In this document: in pieces, positions 44,487 through 51,815 of the stretch
Layout of the letters: every line of letters starts with the position of its first letter
Numbering within the stretch: position 1 is the first letter of the stretch
Assembly (NCBI GenBank): GCA_036562565.1
Contig: DATCJY010000057.1
Location: 1-60,348, forward strand
DNA from: DATCJY01 sp036562565
GTDB lineage: Bacteria > Bacteroidota > Bacteroidia > Flavobacteriales_D > Sanyastnellaceae
Length of the DNA: 60,348 bases
Direction of reading: 5' to 3'
The notes under the pieces: generated by a model
Told to the model about the DNA's origin: nothing
Databases searched by the model: none
The model's input: the letters and a program-made list of their open reading frames with translations, nothing else
Program-made: the position numbers and the translations under genes

Positions 44487-45269
44487 TCAGTCCTGAACCA
44501 ATTTGAATACTGCTAGCGGAGCCATGCGTGCCTTATTGATGGAAAGTGTATTCTCATTAAAGGTAATGTTATCTGCCTTCAGCAGCGCCTTTAGTAATTC
44601 ATCTTCGGTCTTGTCCTCACATGCCATGAGTGTGGAAATACCCGGTGTTACTTCAAGGCGATAAGTATTCTTTATTTTATAGCGGTTATTTATCACGTTG
44701 CATCCGGCTTTTACAATCAGCATATTGTCGGCAGATTGAAAACGGATGTAGTGTGTTTCAGGAGAACCTTTTACTTCCTTACCATTCAACTCCACCAGTT
44801 GCCAGTGTTTGTCTTCTACTTCCGTATTGCCATGCTTTGCCAATACATAACTATCAGCAAGAGCACCCTCAATCATTTTTCCCTCGGTATTCAAAGCCCG
44901 CACACGGGTCTCCTCCACGCGGTAAATAGCTGTTCGCCCTTGCTCATCGCGGAGAACGACATTGTTTCCCTGCCAATCGAAACTGCCCGTCATAGTACTT
45001 TCAATTTCATTATCCTTACCGAGATATTGCTCCGTAAGAACAAAACTGCCATCCTGTTTCAGCGTGAGCTCTGTAGCGATGCCCTCACAATCTGCGCACG
45101 GCACAACACCTGAATAAGTACCTGGCCAATCCAGTGCATTCTGCGCAATGTGCTCATCCGTCATCGCATGCTTGGCAGTGCGGTTGTTCTTCTCCACCTC
45201 ATGGCTGTTGTTGCACCCCTGGCTCAACATCAGTGTAAGGGATAGCATTGACACGAAAATAATTTTCAT
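44487..45269 (-). CDS. NlpE-like/META-domain lipoprotein
   Basis: 260 residues. Lipobox at C19 ('LMLSQGC'). Residues ~47-145 resemble the N-terminal barrel of NlpE ('WPGTYSGVVPCADCEGIATE', with the C58/C61 CxxC pair). Residues ~152-258 form a META/HslJ-like domain ('HWQLVELNGKEVKG', 'AGCNVINNRYKI', 'LMACEDKTEDELLKAL'). NlpE is an envelope-stress and copper-related sensor in enterobacteria; the function of the fusion here is inferred only in general terms, envelope or metal stress. A perfect 11-bp dyad lies 37-65 bp upstream. Confidence 0.88.
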   Translation of the reverse strand: MKIIFVSMLSLTLMLSQGCNNSHEVEKNNRTAKHAMTDEHIAQNALDWPGTYSGVVPCADCEGIATELTLKQDGSFVLTEQYLGKDNEIESTMTGSFDWQGNNVVLRDEQGRTAIYRVEETRVRALNTEGKMIEGALADSYVLAKHGNTEVEDKHWQLVELNGKEVKGSPETHYIRFQSADNMLIVKAGCNVINNRYKIKNTYRLEVTPGISTLMACEDKTEDELLKALLKADNITFNENTLSINKARMAPLAVFKLVQD

Positions 45270-45305
45270 CGTTTTTCTATTTAAGTATTAAGTAGTGTCG
45301 GTGAA

Positions 45306-45334
45306 CACTTCTTGCATGACGATTGCAAGAAGTG
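45306..45334. promoter_or_regulatory. 11-bp perfect inverted repeat upstream of the NlpE/META gene
   Basis: CACTTCTTGCA (45306-45316), 7-bp spacer, TGCAAGAAGTG (45324-45334). It lies in the 163-bp gap between phoH's 3' end and the NlpE/META start. Possible operator or leader hairpin; no U tract follows in either direction. A second palindrome, ATAACAG-TG-CTGTTAT, lies near 45375-45390. Confidence 0.45.
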
Positions 45335-45432
45335 CACCAATTCTATCGTTTGAAACCTCCTAAAAAGAGCCGAGATAACAGTGCTGTTATTATCAATCCC
45401 TTACGACCTATGCATTAGACTCTTTGAAGCCG

Positions 45433-46386
45433 CTATAATCGTTTTTCAGCTTTATCAAAGGCTTCAATGATGCGTTTAACCAATTTGTGACGCACCACAT
45501 CTTCACCTGTCAGCTCAATGATGGCAATGCCTTCAATATTGCGCAGCATCTCCACAGATTTGAGCAATCCGCTAGGTTGGTTTTTAGGCAAATCCACCTG
45601 CGAAGCATCACCTGTAATAATAAACTTGGCATCACGCCCCATACGCGTGAGGAACATTTTCATCTGGCTCACTGTTGCATTTTGTGCCTCATCCAGAATC
45701 ACAAATGCTTTGTCCAAAGTGCGACCACGCATGAATGCGAGCGGAGCAATTTCAATCACATTCTTTTCGATATAATCAGCGAGCTTCTCAAAAGGTATCA
45801 TATCCGACAATGCATCATACAAAGGCTGCATATACGGGTCGAGCTTTTCTTTCAAATCTCCGGGGAGAAAGCCCAGGTTCTCACCTGCCTCAACTGCCGG
45901 GCGTGTGAGGATGATGCGCCTCACTTGTTTCTCTTTCAATGCCCGCACTGCCAAGGCAACGGCCGTATAGGTTTTACCGGAACCAGCAGGCCCAATGGCG
46001 AAAACCATATCATTCTTATCACAGGCTTCTACCATGCGCTTTTGGTTGGCCGTGCGTGCTATTACTTTATTCCCTCCGGGACCAAAAACCAATACGCCAT
46101 CCGCTGTGGTAAAGTGAGGGTTGGATTCATTGCTCTTGCCGTCCAGTATTTTTTCCAATGCCTCCATTGACAACGCATTGAAACGCTCCATATGAGCAAA
46201 CACCTTCTCCACGAGCAAATCAAATCGGTCTATTTCCGTTTCATCACCAACTGCCTTGATGTGATTACCTCTGGCAACAATCTTGAGCTTGGGGAAACGA
46301 CTTTGAAGAAACTTGAATTTCGTGTTGTTCGAGCCGAAAAACTCCAACTGGTCTATCTCCGGCAGTATGATTTCCTTTTCTATCAA
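45433..46386 (-). CDS. phoH: PhoH-like P-loop ATPase
   Basis: 317-residue PhoH family protein, an RNA-associated NTPase. Walker A 'GPAGSGKT' lies at 132-139, Walker B 'AFVILDEAQN' near 225, and 'TRPAVEAGENLGFLPGDLKE', 'FITGDASQVDLP' complete the family pattern. The N-terminal ~75 residues are a KH-like region typical of PhoH/PhoL. Cytoplasmic, likely in RNA processing or stress. Divergent from the SAM hydroxide adenosyltransferase gene; minus-strand TATGTTTG (46438-46431) is its probable -7 box. Confidence 0.95.
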   Translation of the reverse strand: MIEKEIILPEIDQLEFFGSNNTKFKFLQSRFPKLKIVARGNHIKAVGDETEIDRFDLLVEKVFAHMERFNALSMEALEKILDGKSNESNPHFTTADGVLVFGPGGNKVIARTANQKRMVEACDKNDMVFAIGPAGSGKTYTAVALAVRALKEKQVRRIILTRPAVEAGENLGFLPGDLKEKLDPYMQPLYDALSDMIPFEKLADYIEKNVIEIAPLAFMRGRTLDKAFVILDEAQNATVSQMKMFLTRMGRDAKFIITGDASQVDLPKNQPSGLLKSVEMLRNIEGIAIIELTGEDVVRHKLVKRIIEAFDKAEKRL

Positions 46387-46430
46387 GCGTTAATTATTTT
46401 TTTTATAAAATCTATCAATAATTGGTAGGA

Positions 46431-46438
46431 CAAACATA
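46431..46438 (-). promoter_or_regulatory. Probable -7 box of phoH
   Basis: Minus-strand TATGTTTG, exact TAnnTTTG, 44 bp before the ATG. No -33 TTTG at 17-20 bp. Confidence 0.45.
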
Positions 46439-46515
46439 AATGTATTTCATCTTGCGTATCAGCAGAGATGGCTGCTTCAGCGATTTTTTTTTTGCTGAAC
46501 CAGCACATAACAGCC

Positions 46516-47337
46516 ATGGCAATCATTACGCTCACATCCGATATGGGAATTACCGACCACTATGTGGCTGCGGTAAAAGCGTCCATTCTGGCTCAAGCAC
46601 CGCAAGCCACTATCGTGGACATTTCCCATCAGGTGCGCTCCTTTGACTTGCATGAGGCGGCCTTCCTGTTGCGCAGTGTGTGGCATCTGTTCCCTATGGG
46701 AACAGTGCACGTGATTGGTATCAATCCTGAATTCACAACCGAACAAACCCATTTGGTAGTGCAATACATGAGCCACTACTTCATTGCTGCCGACAACGGT
46801 ATCTTCTCGCTCATCTTTGATGAACAACCGGAAGACATTTATGAAATCCATTTAGAGCAAGGTGAGGATTGGACTTTTCCGATGAAGGGAGTATTTGCAA
46901 CTGTAGCCGCTCATTTATCCAAAGGAGGTGCCATTGACTTTGTTGGGCGCCCTGTGGAGAGTTACAGACATTTGATAGCTCCGAAGCCATTTATCGAAGA
47001 AGATACCATCACCGGCCATGTGGAATACATCGATAAATACGGCAACGTTTACTGCAACATTACAAAAGATATTTTTGAAGCACACAGACGCGGGCGTAGC
47101 TTCGCCATCCAGTTTAAACGTGCTCAATACACCATCCGCACTATCAGTAACAACTTCAGTGATGTGGTGGAAGGTGAGCGCTTGGCCATGTGGGCTGTGA
47201 ATGGGCACTTGCTCATAGCCCTCAATGGTGGAGCAACGGATCAAGGTGGTGGCGCTGCCAGCCTCTTGAGCTTAAAGAAAGGAGAAATAATCAGAATCGA
47301 TTTTTATGGTGACCCGGATAGTGAAAATGAATTTTAG
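46516..47337 (+). CDS. SAM hydroxide adenosyltransferase (DUF62 family)
   Basis: 273 residues from the ATG at 46516; 16 further codons upstream are open but do not fit the family. The family begins 'MAIITLTSDMGITDHYVAAV', exactly as seen for the S-adenosyl-L-methionine hydrolase/chlorinase fold. 'GTVHVIGINPEF', 'FIAADNGIFSLIF', 'GYVEYIDKYGN'-like 'HVEYIDKYGNVYCNI' and the C-terminal 'ALNGGATDQGG' are conserved. These enzymes split SAM into adenosine and methionine. First gene of a rightward run with ABM and gldF; overlaps the ABM gene by 32 bp. Confidence 0.92.
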   Translation: MAIITLTSDMGITDHYVAAVKASILAQAPQATIVDISHQVRSFDLHEAAFLLRSVWHLFPMGTVHVIGINPEFTTEQTHLVVQYMSHYFIAADNGIFSLIFDEQPEDIYEIHLEQGEDWTFPMKGVFATVAAHLSKGGAIDFVGRPVESYRHLIAPKPFIEEDTITGHVEYIDKYGNVYCNITKDIFEAHRRGRSFAIQFKRAQYTIRTISNNFSDVVEGERLAMWAVNGHLLIALNGGATDQGGGAASLLSLKKGEIIRIDFYGDPDSENEF

Positions 47338-47602
47338 AGATGATGCAGTAGCAACGTTTCAAAACATTTTCAATACATACAAAGAAAAGATACGTGCAGC
47401 CGAAGGCTGCCATCATCTCACTTTGTTGCGCCAAACCCATGATGGAACCATCTTCTTCACCTACAGCAAATGGGAAGATGAAAGTTTTTTGGAGAAATAC
47501 CGCCACTCCGATGTTTTTGCCGAAGTTTGGCCACAAACAAAAGCGTTGTTCCAAGCTCCTGCTGAAGCATGGACCGTAAACGAAGAAATTGTTTTACCCT
47601 GA
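47306..47602 (+). CDS. Antibiotic biosynthesis monooxygenase (ABM) domain protein
   Basis: 98-residue ferredoxin-like dimeric ABM domain. 'VTRIVKMNFR' opens the fold, and 'AEGCHHLTLLRQ', 'FFTYSKWEDESFLEKYRHSD' are typical. ABM proteins often oxidise small aromatic or haem-type molecules without cofactor, but many have unknown substrates. The start at 47306 lies inside the SAM-enzyme gene; a later ATG at 47327 exists but would cut the first strand. The gldF ATG follows the stop by 20 bp. Confidence 0.9.
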   Translation: MVTRIVKMNFRDDAVATFQNIFNTYKEKIRAAEGCHHLTLLRQTHDGTIFFTYSKWEDESFLEKYRHSDVFAEVWPQTKALFQAPAEAWTVNEEIVLP

Positions 47603-47622
47603 TTCATTACGAGAATATTGAT

Positions 47623-48354
47623 ATGCTAGCATTACTCAAAAAAGAAATCCGCAGTTTCCTGAGTTCCCTCATCGGTTATGTGGTCATCTGTGTATTTCTG
47701 CTCATCACCGGTTTGTTCCTATGGATTTTTCCCGGTGACTTCAACGTGCTGGACATGGGCTATGCCAATATCGATACCTTGTTCTTTATCTCTCCATGGG
47801 TATTCATGTTTCTGATTCCGGCCATCACCATGCGTTCCTTTGCTGAGGAAAAGCGCTCGGGAACAATTGAACTGCTCTTTACCCGCCCGCTAACCGATAC
47901 GCAAATTATCCTTGCAAAATACTTTGCCGGATTGCTGCTTGTTCTGATTGCGCTGATTCCGACCTTGATTTATTACATCACCGTTTATATATATGGCAAT
48001 CCGGTAGGCAACATCGACAGCGGGGGTACATGGGGTTCATACATTGGCTTGTTTTTCCTTGCAGCCGGCTATGTGGCGATAGGCATTTTTGCCTCTTGTA
48101 TCTCCAATAACCAGATTGTCTCCTTCCTAGTAGCAGCTTTGTTGTGCTTCTTTATGTATGCCGGGTTCCAGTCGTTGGGCTCATTCGACTTGTTCGGCCC
48201 GCTGGATGATGTAATCATTAAACTGGGCATTCAGGCACACTACACTTCTCTCAGCCGAGGACTCATTGACTCCAGAGATGTCATCTATTTCGTAGCACTC
48301 ATCACCATTTTTATATTGCTCACCAAAACAGTTTTGGGCTCCAGAAAATGGTGA
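47623..48354 (+). CDS. gldF: Gliding motility ABC transporter permease GldF
   Basis: 243-residue ABC-2 type permease with six TM helices. 'LALLKKEIRSFLSSLIGYVV', 'FISPWVFMFLIPAITMRSFA', 'EEKRSGTIELLFTRPLTDTQ' are hallmarks of GldF. The ATG at 47623 gives the normal N-terminus; the longer frame adds 18 non-matching residues. GldF works with GldA (ATPase) and GldG in gliding/T9SS-linked transport. gldG normally follows at once; here two unrelated small genes follow instead. Confidence 0.9.
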   Translation: MLALLKKEIRSFLSSLIGYVVICVFLLITGLFLWIFPGDFNVLDMGYANIDTLFFISPWVFMFLIPAITMRSFAEEKRSGTIELLFTRPLTDTQIILAKYFAGLLLVLIALIPTLIYYITVYIYGNPVGNIDSGGTWGSYIGLFFLAAGYVAIGIFASCISNNQIVSFLVAALLCFFMYAGFQSLGSFDLFGPLDDVIIKLGIQAHYTSLSRGLIDSRDVIYFVALITIFILLTKTVLGSRKW

Positions 48355-48400
48355 TTCGAAATTGGAACAACCTAAAATAAATTATTCAAATCCATCAACT

Positions 48401-48874
48401 ATGAAATACCTCTACATTGCTGCATGTACATTATTGTTCTCTGCCTGCAACGACAATAAGTCTGCTACTCCATCTCAGCCAAACGCTCCACAAGAAACGA
48501 ATGTTGCAACTCCTCTTCCTGTTGAGGAAGATATTCCACAAGCTTTCTTCTCAGCAAGTGGCAATGACTGGACTTTGGATGTAAAGTCTGCAATGAACGG
48601 AACGTTCCCAATGACTTTGATTCAAAATAATGGGAAGGACACCATCAAAACTGTTTTGAATAAAAGCATGACAGGCAATGAAAAACCTGCACCGGGCAAG
48701 AGCACCACTAACTACATCGGTGTAGTGGAAGGGGCTGATAAAGGGGAAGTGATTGAGCTCAATATCTTCCCGGGACAATGTACTGCTGCCGATGGCACCA
48801 AGACCAATTTCAGCTGCAAGATTTCAATCGGTAAAAAGAACCTTATCGGTTGTGGTAACTACAGTGAAGATTAA
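48401..48874 (+). CDS. Small lipoprotein with COG3650-like C-terminal domain
   Basis: 157 residues from the ATG at 48401. Lipoprotein signal with C16 ('CTLLFSAC'). After a disordered, P/T/E-rich linker (~20-45) is a beta-rich domain ending 'GQCTAADGTKTNFSCKISIG' and 'IGCGNY', a cysteine pattern like COG3650/HslJ-type periplasmic proteins. Function unknown. It occupies the place where gldG would be expected, 46 bp after gldF on the same strand. Confidence 0.75.
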   Translation: MKYLYIAACTLLFSACNDNKSATPSQPNAPQETNVATPLPVEEDIPQAFFSASGNDWTLDVKSAMNGTFPMTLIQNNGKDTIKTVLNKSMTGNEKPAPGKSTTNYIGVVEGADKGEVIELNIFPGQCTAADGTKTNFSCKISIGKKNLIGCGNYSED

Positions 48875-48904
48875 GATTTTACTGTCGATATTAAGTAAGC
48901 ATCC

Positions 48905-49519
48905 ATGGCTGACACATTCACAAAAGAACAGGTTGATGCATTGATTGCTCAAATCAATCAGCAATTGAAGGTGCATGTCAATCCTGATGACTTCAAAAGT
49001 GCTTCGTACTCTGCATCGAGTCTGAAAGACTTGGTAGTGCAAAAGATTGTTGACGAGCTCAATGGAGAATGGACCTCTGACATGGTTTTCCACAAATTGA
49101 AGAATGCCATTGCCAAAGTCAAGAATGTTGCGCCATCTACCCTAACGAATGAAACACTGCTGGAGGAAATTTTTCCGAAAGAAAACAGAAAAGAGTTGGT
49201 GGCAAAAGTGAATGCTGAAATGGGAATAGATCTAGATATTCTCAAACCCAATGGGGTGCTCTACGGCATACTGCTTGTCATTTTCTTCGCGTGTATTCCG
49301 TTTTCAATTGCTTTCGACTGGTTCATTGGCGGTATTACCATGGCAGTATCTGCCATACTCATTTACATCTTGTCCAAAACAGGAAATTCATTCCGTATCA
49401 AAACACTTGGACACTTGGCTGACGAACTGGCTTGGAAGAATTATCTCAAGCAGAAGAAAGGATTTGAGCCCGTTACAGAAAACGACATTCGCAAGAAAGT
49501 TGATGCCATCCTATCATAA
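48905..49519 (+). CDS. Hypothetical membrane protein with two TM helices
   Basis: 204 residues. The N-terminal ~110 residues are soluble and helical ('FTKEQVDALIAQINQQLKVH', 'KDLVVQKIVDELNGEW'). TM helices lie at ~116-135 ('VLYGILLVIFFACIPFSIAF') and ~138-158 ('FIGGITMAVSAILIYILSK'), and a charged C-terminal region follows. No family recognised. It lies 30 bp after the small lipoprotein gene and ends before a good terminator, so it closes the gldF-containing run. Confidence 0.75.
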   Translation: MADTFTKEQVDALIAQINQQLKVHVNPDDFKSASYSASSLKDLVVQKIVDELNGEWTSDMVFHKLKNAIAKVKNVAPSTLTNETLLEEIFPKENRKELVAKVNAEMGIDLDILKPNGVLYGILLVIFFACIPFSIAFDWFIGGITMAVSAILIYILSKTGNSFRIKTLGHLADELAWKNYLKQKKGFEPVTENDIRKKVDAILS

Positions 49520-49529
49520 GTGAATACGC

Positions 49530-49557
49530 AAAGAGGAGCATCGGCTCCTCTTTTTTA
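49530..49557 (+). terminator. Terminator closing the gldF run
   Basis: 10-bp stem (49530-49539 with 49544-49553), loop ATCG, then four more T. Confidence 0.88.
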
Positions 49558-49569
49558 TTTCTCGTTGAT

Positions 49570-50775
49570 TCATCTTTCAAAACCAAACAAAGCGAGGCGA
49601 TCGTCTTTCTTTCCATGGATGAAATTGCACAAAACTTGCGCAGCAATCATGCTGAATGTTATGCCATTGCCGCCATATCCCAGAGCGAACAACATGCGCT
49701 TTTTACCCGGCCATGGACCGATATATGGTAAACCATCCATAGTCGTACTAAACGTTCCGCACCAAGCCATATCCGTCTTGAAAGGAATATCCGGATAAAA
49801 CTCTGAGAAGGCTTTTTCCAACCGGGCTATCTTCTTACGCAATAATCTGTCACGTCTTACTTCCGACTTGAATGGAACATCTTCACCGCCCACAATCATA
49901 CGATTGTCAACTGTTGTGCGCATATAGAGATAAGGTGACTGTGTTTCCCATATAAGGCTGCGTTCAGGCCAAAGCTGCTCCTCCTCTACGGGCTGTGAAA
50001 TGATTGCATAAGTAGAAATAAGGTCCATTACTTTCTTCGGCAAAAACTTTCCTGCCTCAAAACCTGCCGCCACTATCAAATACTTGCAACGAATGGTATG
50101 GCCTTTTTCGGTTATCAACCTATAACCACCGCGCACCTCTCCATATTCCACAATTTCTGTATGAGAAAAAATCGGCAAGCTGTTTTTATTCTGATGATGC
50201 GTGAGCAATGCCACAGCTGCGCGGTAGCAGTCCATCTGAGCGGCATCATTGTTCTTTAAAGCACCAAGGCGCTTGATGCGATGCACTTCCCACAATGTTT
50301 GTTCATCCAGAAACTCCACCGGTAAGCCATGCTTTTGTCTTGCTTCAAATTCTTTCTCAATCAAGCGAAGTCCCTTGCGATTCGAAGCTGCAAAGACGCT
50401 GGATACTCGTCTAAAGTCAGGTTCTATCTCCGTGCTCTCAAATACATGTTGCAAAGTAGTAATTGCTTGAAGACTCTCCATATAAGCGCGAACTGCAGGT
50501 GCTTCGCCATGAATCTTCATGATCTCCACAAGCGGAACATCAATCTCATATTGCAACTGAGATGTGCTGGCCGCTGTACTCCCGGTACACAAGGTTCGCT
50601 TATCAAATACAGCACAAGAAACTCCTGCATTACACAACTCATGCGCAACCAGAGCTCCTGTAATACCGGAACCAATAATGGCCACATCGATTTTATAATC
50701 TTCCCTTAGAGGATGGAAGTAATCGTATAGTTCGTTTTTTACTATCCAAAAAGGTAGTCCGGAATGAAGGTCCAT
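49570..50775 (-). CDS. FAD-dependent oxidoreductase (DAO family)
   Basis: 401 residues of the D-amino acid oxidase/glycine oxidase superfamily. The FAD motif 'VAIIGSGITGALVAHEL' is at 31-47, 'STAASTSQLQYEID' contacts flavin, and 'DGLPYIGPWP' ... 'LFALGYGGNGITFSMIAAQV' is the C-terminal FAD motif. It resembles PuuB/GabA-like oxidases, but the substrate is unknown. Monocistronic, convergent with the gldF run. Confidence 0.9.
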   Translation of the reverse strand: MDLHSGLPFWIVKNELYDYFHPLREDYKIDVAIIGSGITGALVAHELCNAGVSCAVFDKRTLCTGSTAASTSQLQYEIDVPLVEIMKIHGEAPAVRAYMESLQAITTLQHVFESTEIEPDFRRVSSVFAASNRKGLRLIEKEFEARQKHGLPVEFLDEQTLWEVHRIKRLGALKNNDAAQMDCYRAAVALLTHHQNKNSLPIFSHTEIVEYGEVRGGYRLITEKGHTIRCKYLIVAAGFEAGKFLPKKVMDLISTYAIISQPVEEEQLWPERSLIWETQSPYLYMRTTVDNRMIVGGEDVPFKSEVRRDRLLRKKIARLEKAFSEFYPDIPFKTDMAWCGTFSTTMDGLPYIGPWPGKKRMLFALGYGGNGITFSMIAAQVLCNFIHGKKDDRLALFGFER

Positions 50776-50868
50776 AAGTGCGTGATTTTACACTTAGCAA
50801 AGTAGTCACAACCTTGGTCGGAAACTTTATATATAACCCTGCTATTTTTCTGATGTATAAGCCTTTTA

Positions 50869-51666
50869 TCAGGCAATTGAAAGAAGAGGAATTGTTCCTT
50901 GGGAAAGCATTGCCTTGGTTTTACTTTGGCCAAGAACGCTTGCCCAAAAGCCGGACTTATGAGGTGTCATAATGATCACATCTGCATGAATGTTGAGAGC
51001 CTCCTCTTGTAGTGCTCGCGTTACTGATTCTGACTGTACGTTCTTATAAGTATACGGTAGGTCTTCCATTTCGCGTTTCAAAGTTTGCTCTTCCTTGATG
51101 CTTCGCTCCGGATCTCCAACATATATCACTTGAAGCTCTGCATTGAACAAACGCGCGTAGTGTTTCACCTGATGCAGGATGCGTTTATCCACTCCTTTGG
51201 ATAAATCGCAAGCATAAAGAATGCGCTTTATTCCCTGAAACCCTGCACCTTCAGGAATGATGAATATCGGAAATTGAAAACGTTGCATGGCTGCTCGGGT
51301 AGTATTCCCTAATAATGCTTGCTCAAATGTGAGTTTGGGCATGCCCATCACCAACATCTCCGCATCATATTGCTCCATCACTTGGGGAATAACCTCCATC
51401 ATTTCCCCCATTCTCACATCCACATCTATTGTGACTTGATACATATCAGCTAATTCCTTGGCGTAGTGCTCCAGTTTTCTTCTGGTAAACTCCACCATTT
51501 CATCAATGCCTTTGGTGCCAATCAATGAGTTCGAAACATGATGGGGCACTTTGTAAAGATGAAATAATACAAGGTGATGGCGAGTGATTTGTGCAGCTTT
51601 TGCGGCATACAAAGCAGCGTTATTGGCTGCAGGAGACATGTCTGTTGCAACAACAAGCGTTTTCAT
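50869..51666 (-). CDS. Tandem universal stress protein (UspA family)
   Basis: 265 residues made of two Usp domains: 1-~140 ('TLVVATDMSPAANNAALYAA', 'EMLVMGMPKLTFEQALLGNT') and ~145-265 ('RILYACDLSKGVDKRILHQV', 'DVIIMTPHKSGFWASVLGQS'). The first half keeps a G-x-x-x-x-G-N-T/S type loop; the second has 'GFWASVLGQSKTKA'. A cytoplasmic stress-survival protein, possibly nucleotide-binding. It lies downstream of the RND operon but is separated by a very strong terminator. Confidence 0.92.
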   Translation of the reverse strand: MKTLVVATDMSPAANNAALYAAKAAQITRHHLVLFHLYKVPHHVSNSLIGTKGIDEMVEFTRRKLEHYAKELADMYQVTIDVDVRMGEMMEVIPQVMEQYDAEMLVMGMPKLTFEQALLGNTTRAAMQRFQFPIFIIPEGAGFQGIKRILYACDLSKGVDKRILHQVKHYARLFNAELQVIYVGDPERSIKEEQTLKREMEDLPYTYKNVQSESVTRALQEEALNIHADVIIMTPHKSGFWASVLGQSKTKAMLSQGTIPLLSIA

Positions 51667-51692
51667 ACTGTTTCAGTTTTCAGTGTTACGAC

Positions 51693-51761
51693 CAAAAAAT
51701 AAACCTAAAAACCTCCATCCATATCTAAGCGAGTATCTAAGATACGGATGAAGGCTTTAGG
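51693..51761 (-). terminator. Very long terminator hairpin of the RND operon
   Basis: Leftward RNA pairs over roughly 22 bp (51704-51761) with a few G-U pairs and one bulge, then TTTATTTTTT. It starts about 55 bp after the pump stop codon. Confidence 0.85.
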
Positions 51762-51815
51762 TTGTCTATACAGCTGATTGAAATCAGTATTTACAATAAG
51801 CCACAAGGGCTTGCA

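Noticed and set aside
46480..46505. T-rich run with TTCAGC/GCTGAA arms before the SAM enzyme gene
   Set aside because: The T run is in the loop, not after the stem, so it is not a terminator in either direction.
50778..50972. Small rightward ORF (64 aa) between the DAO and Usp genes
   Set aside because: Its 3' half is antisense to the Usp coding region and it has no conserved-looking motif; the Usp frame is clearly real.
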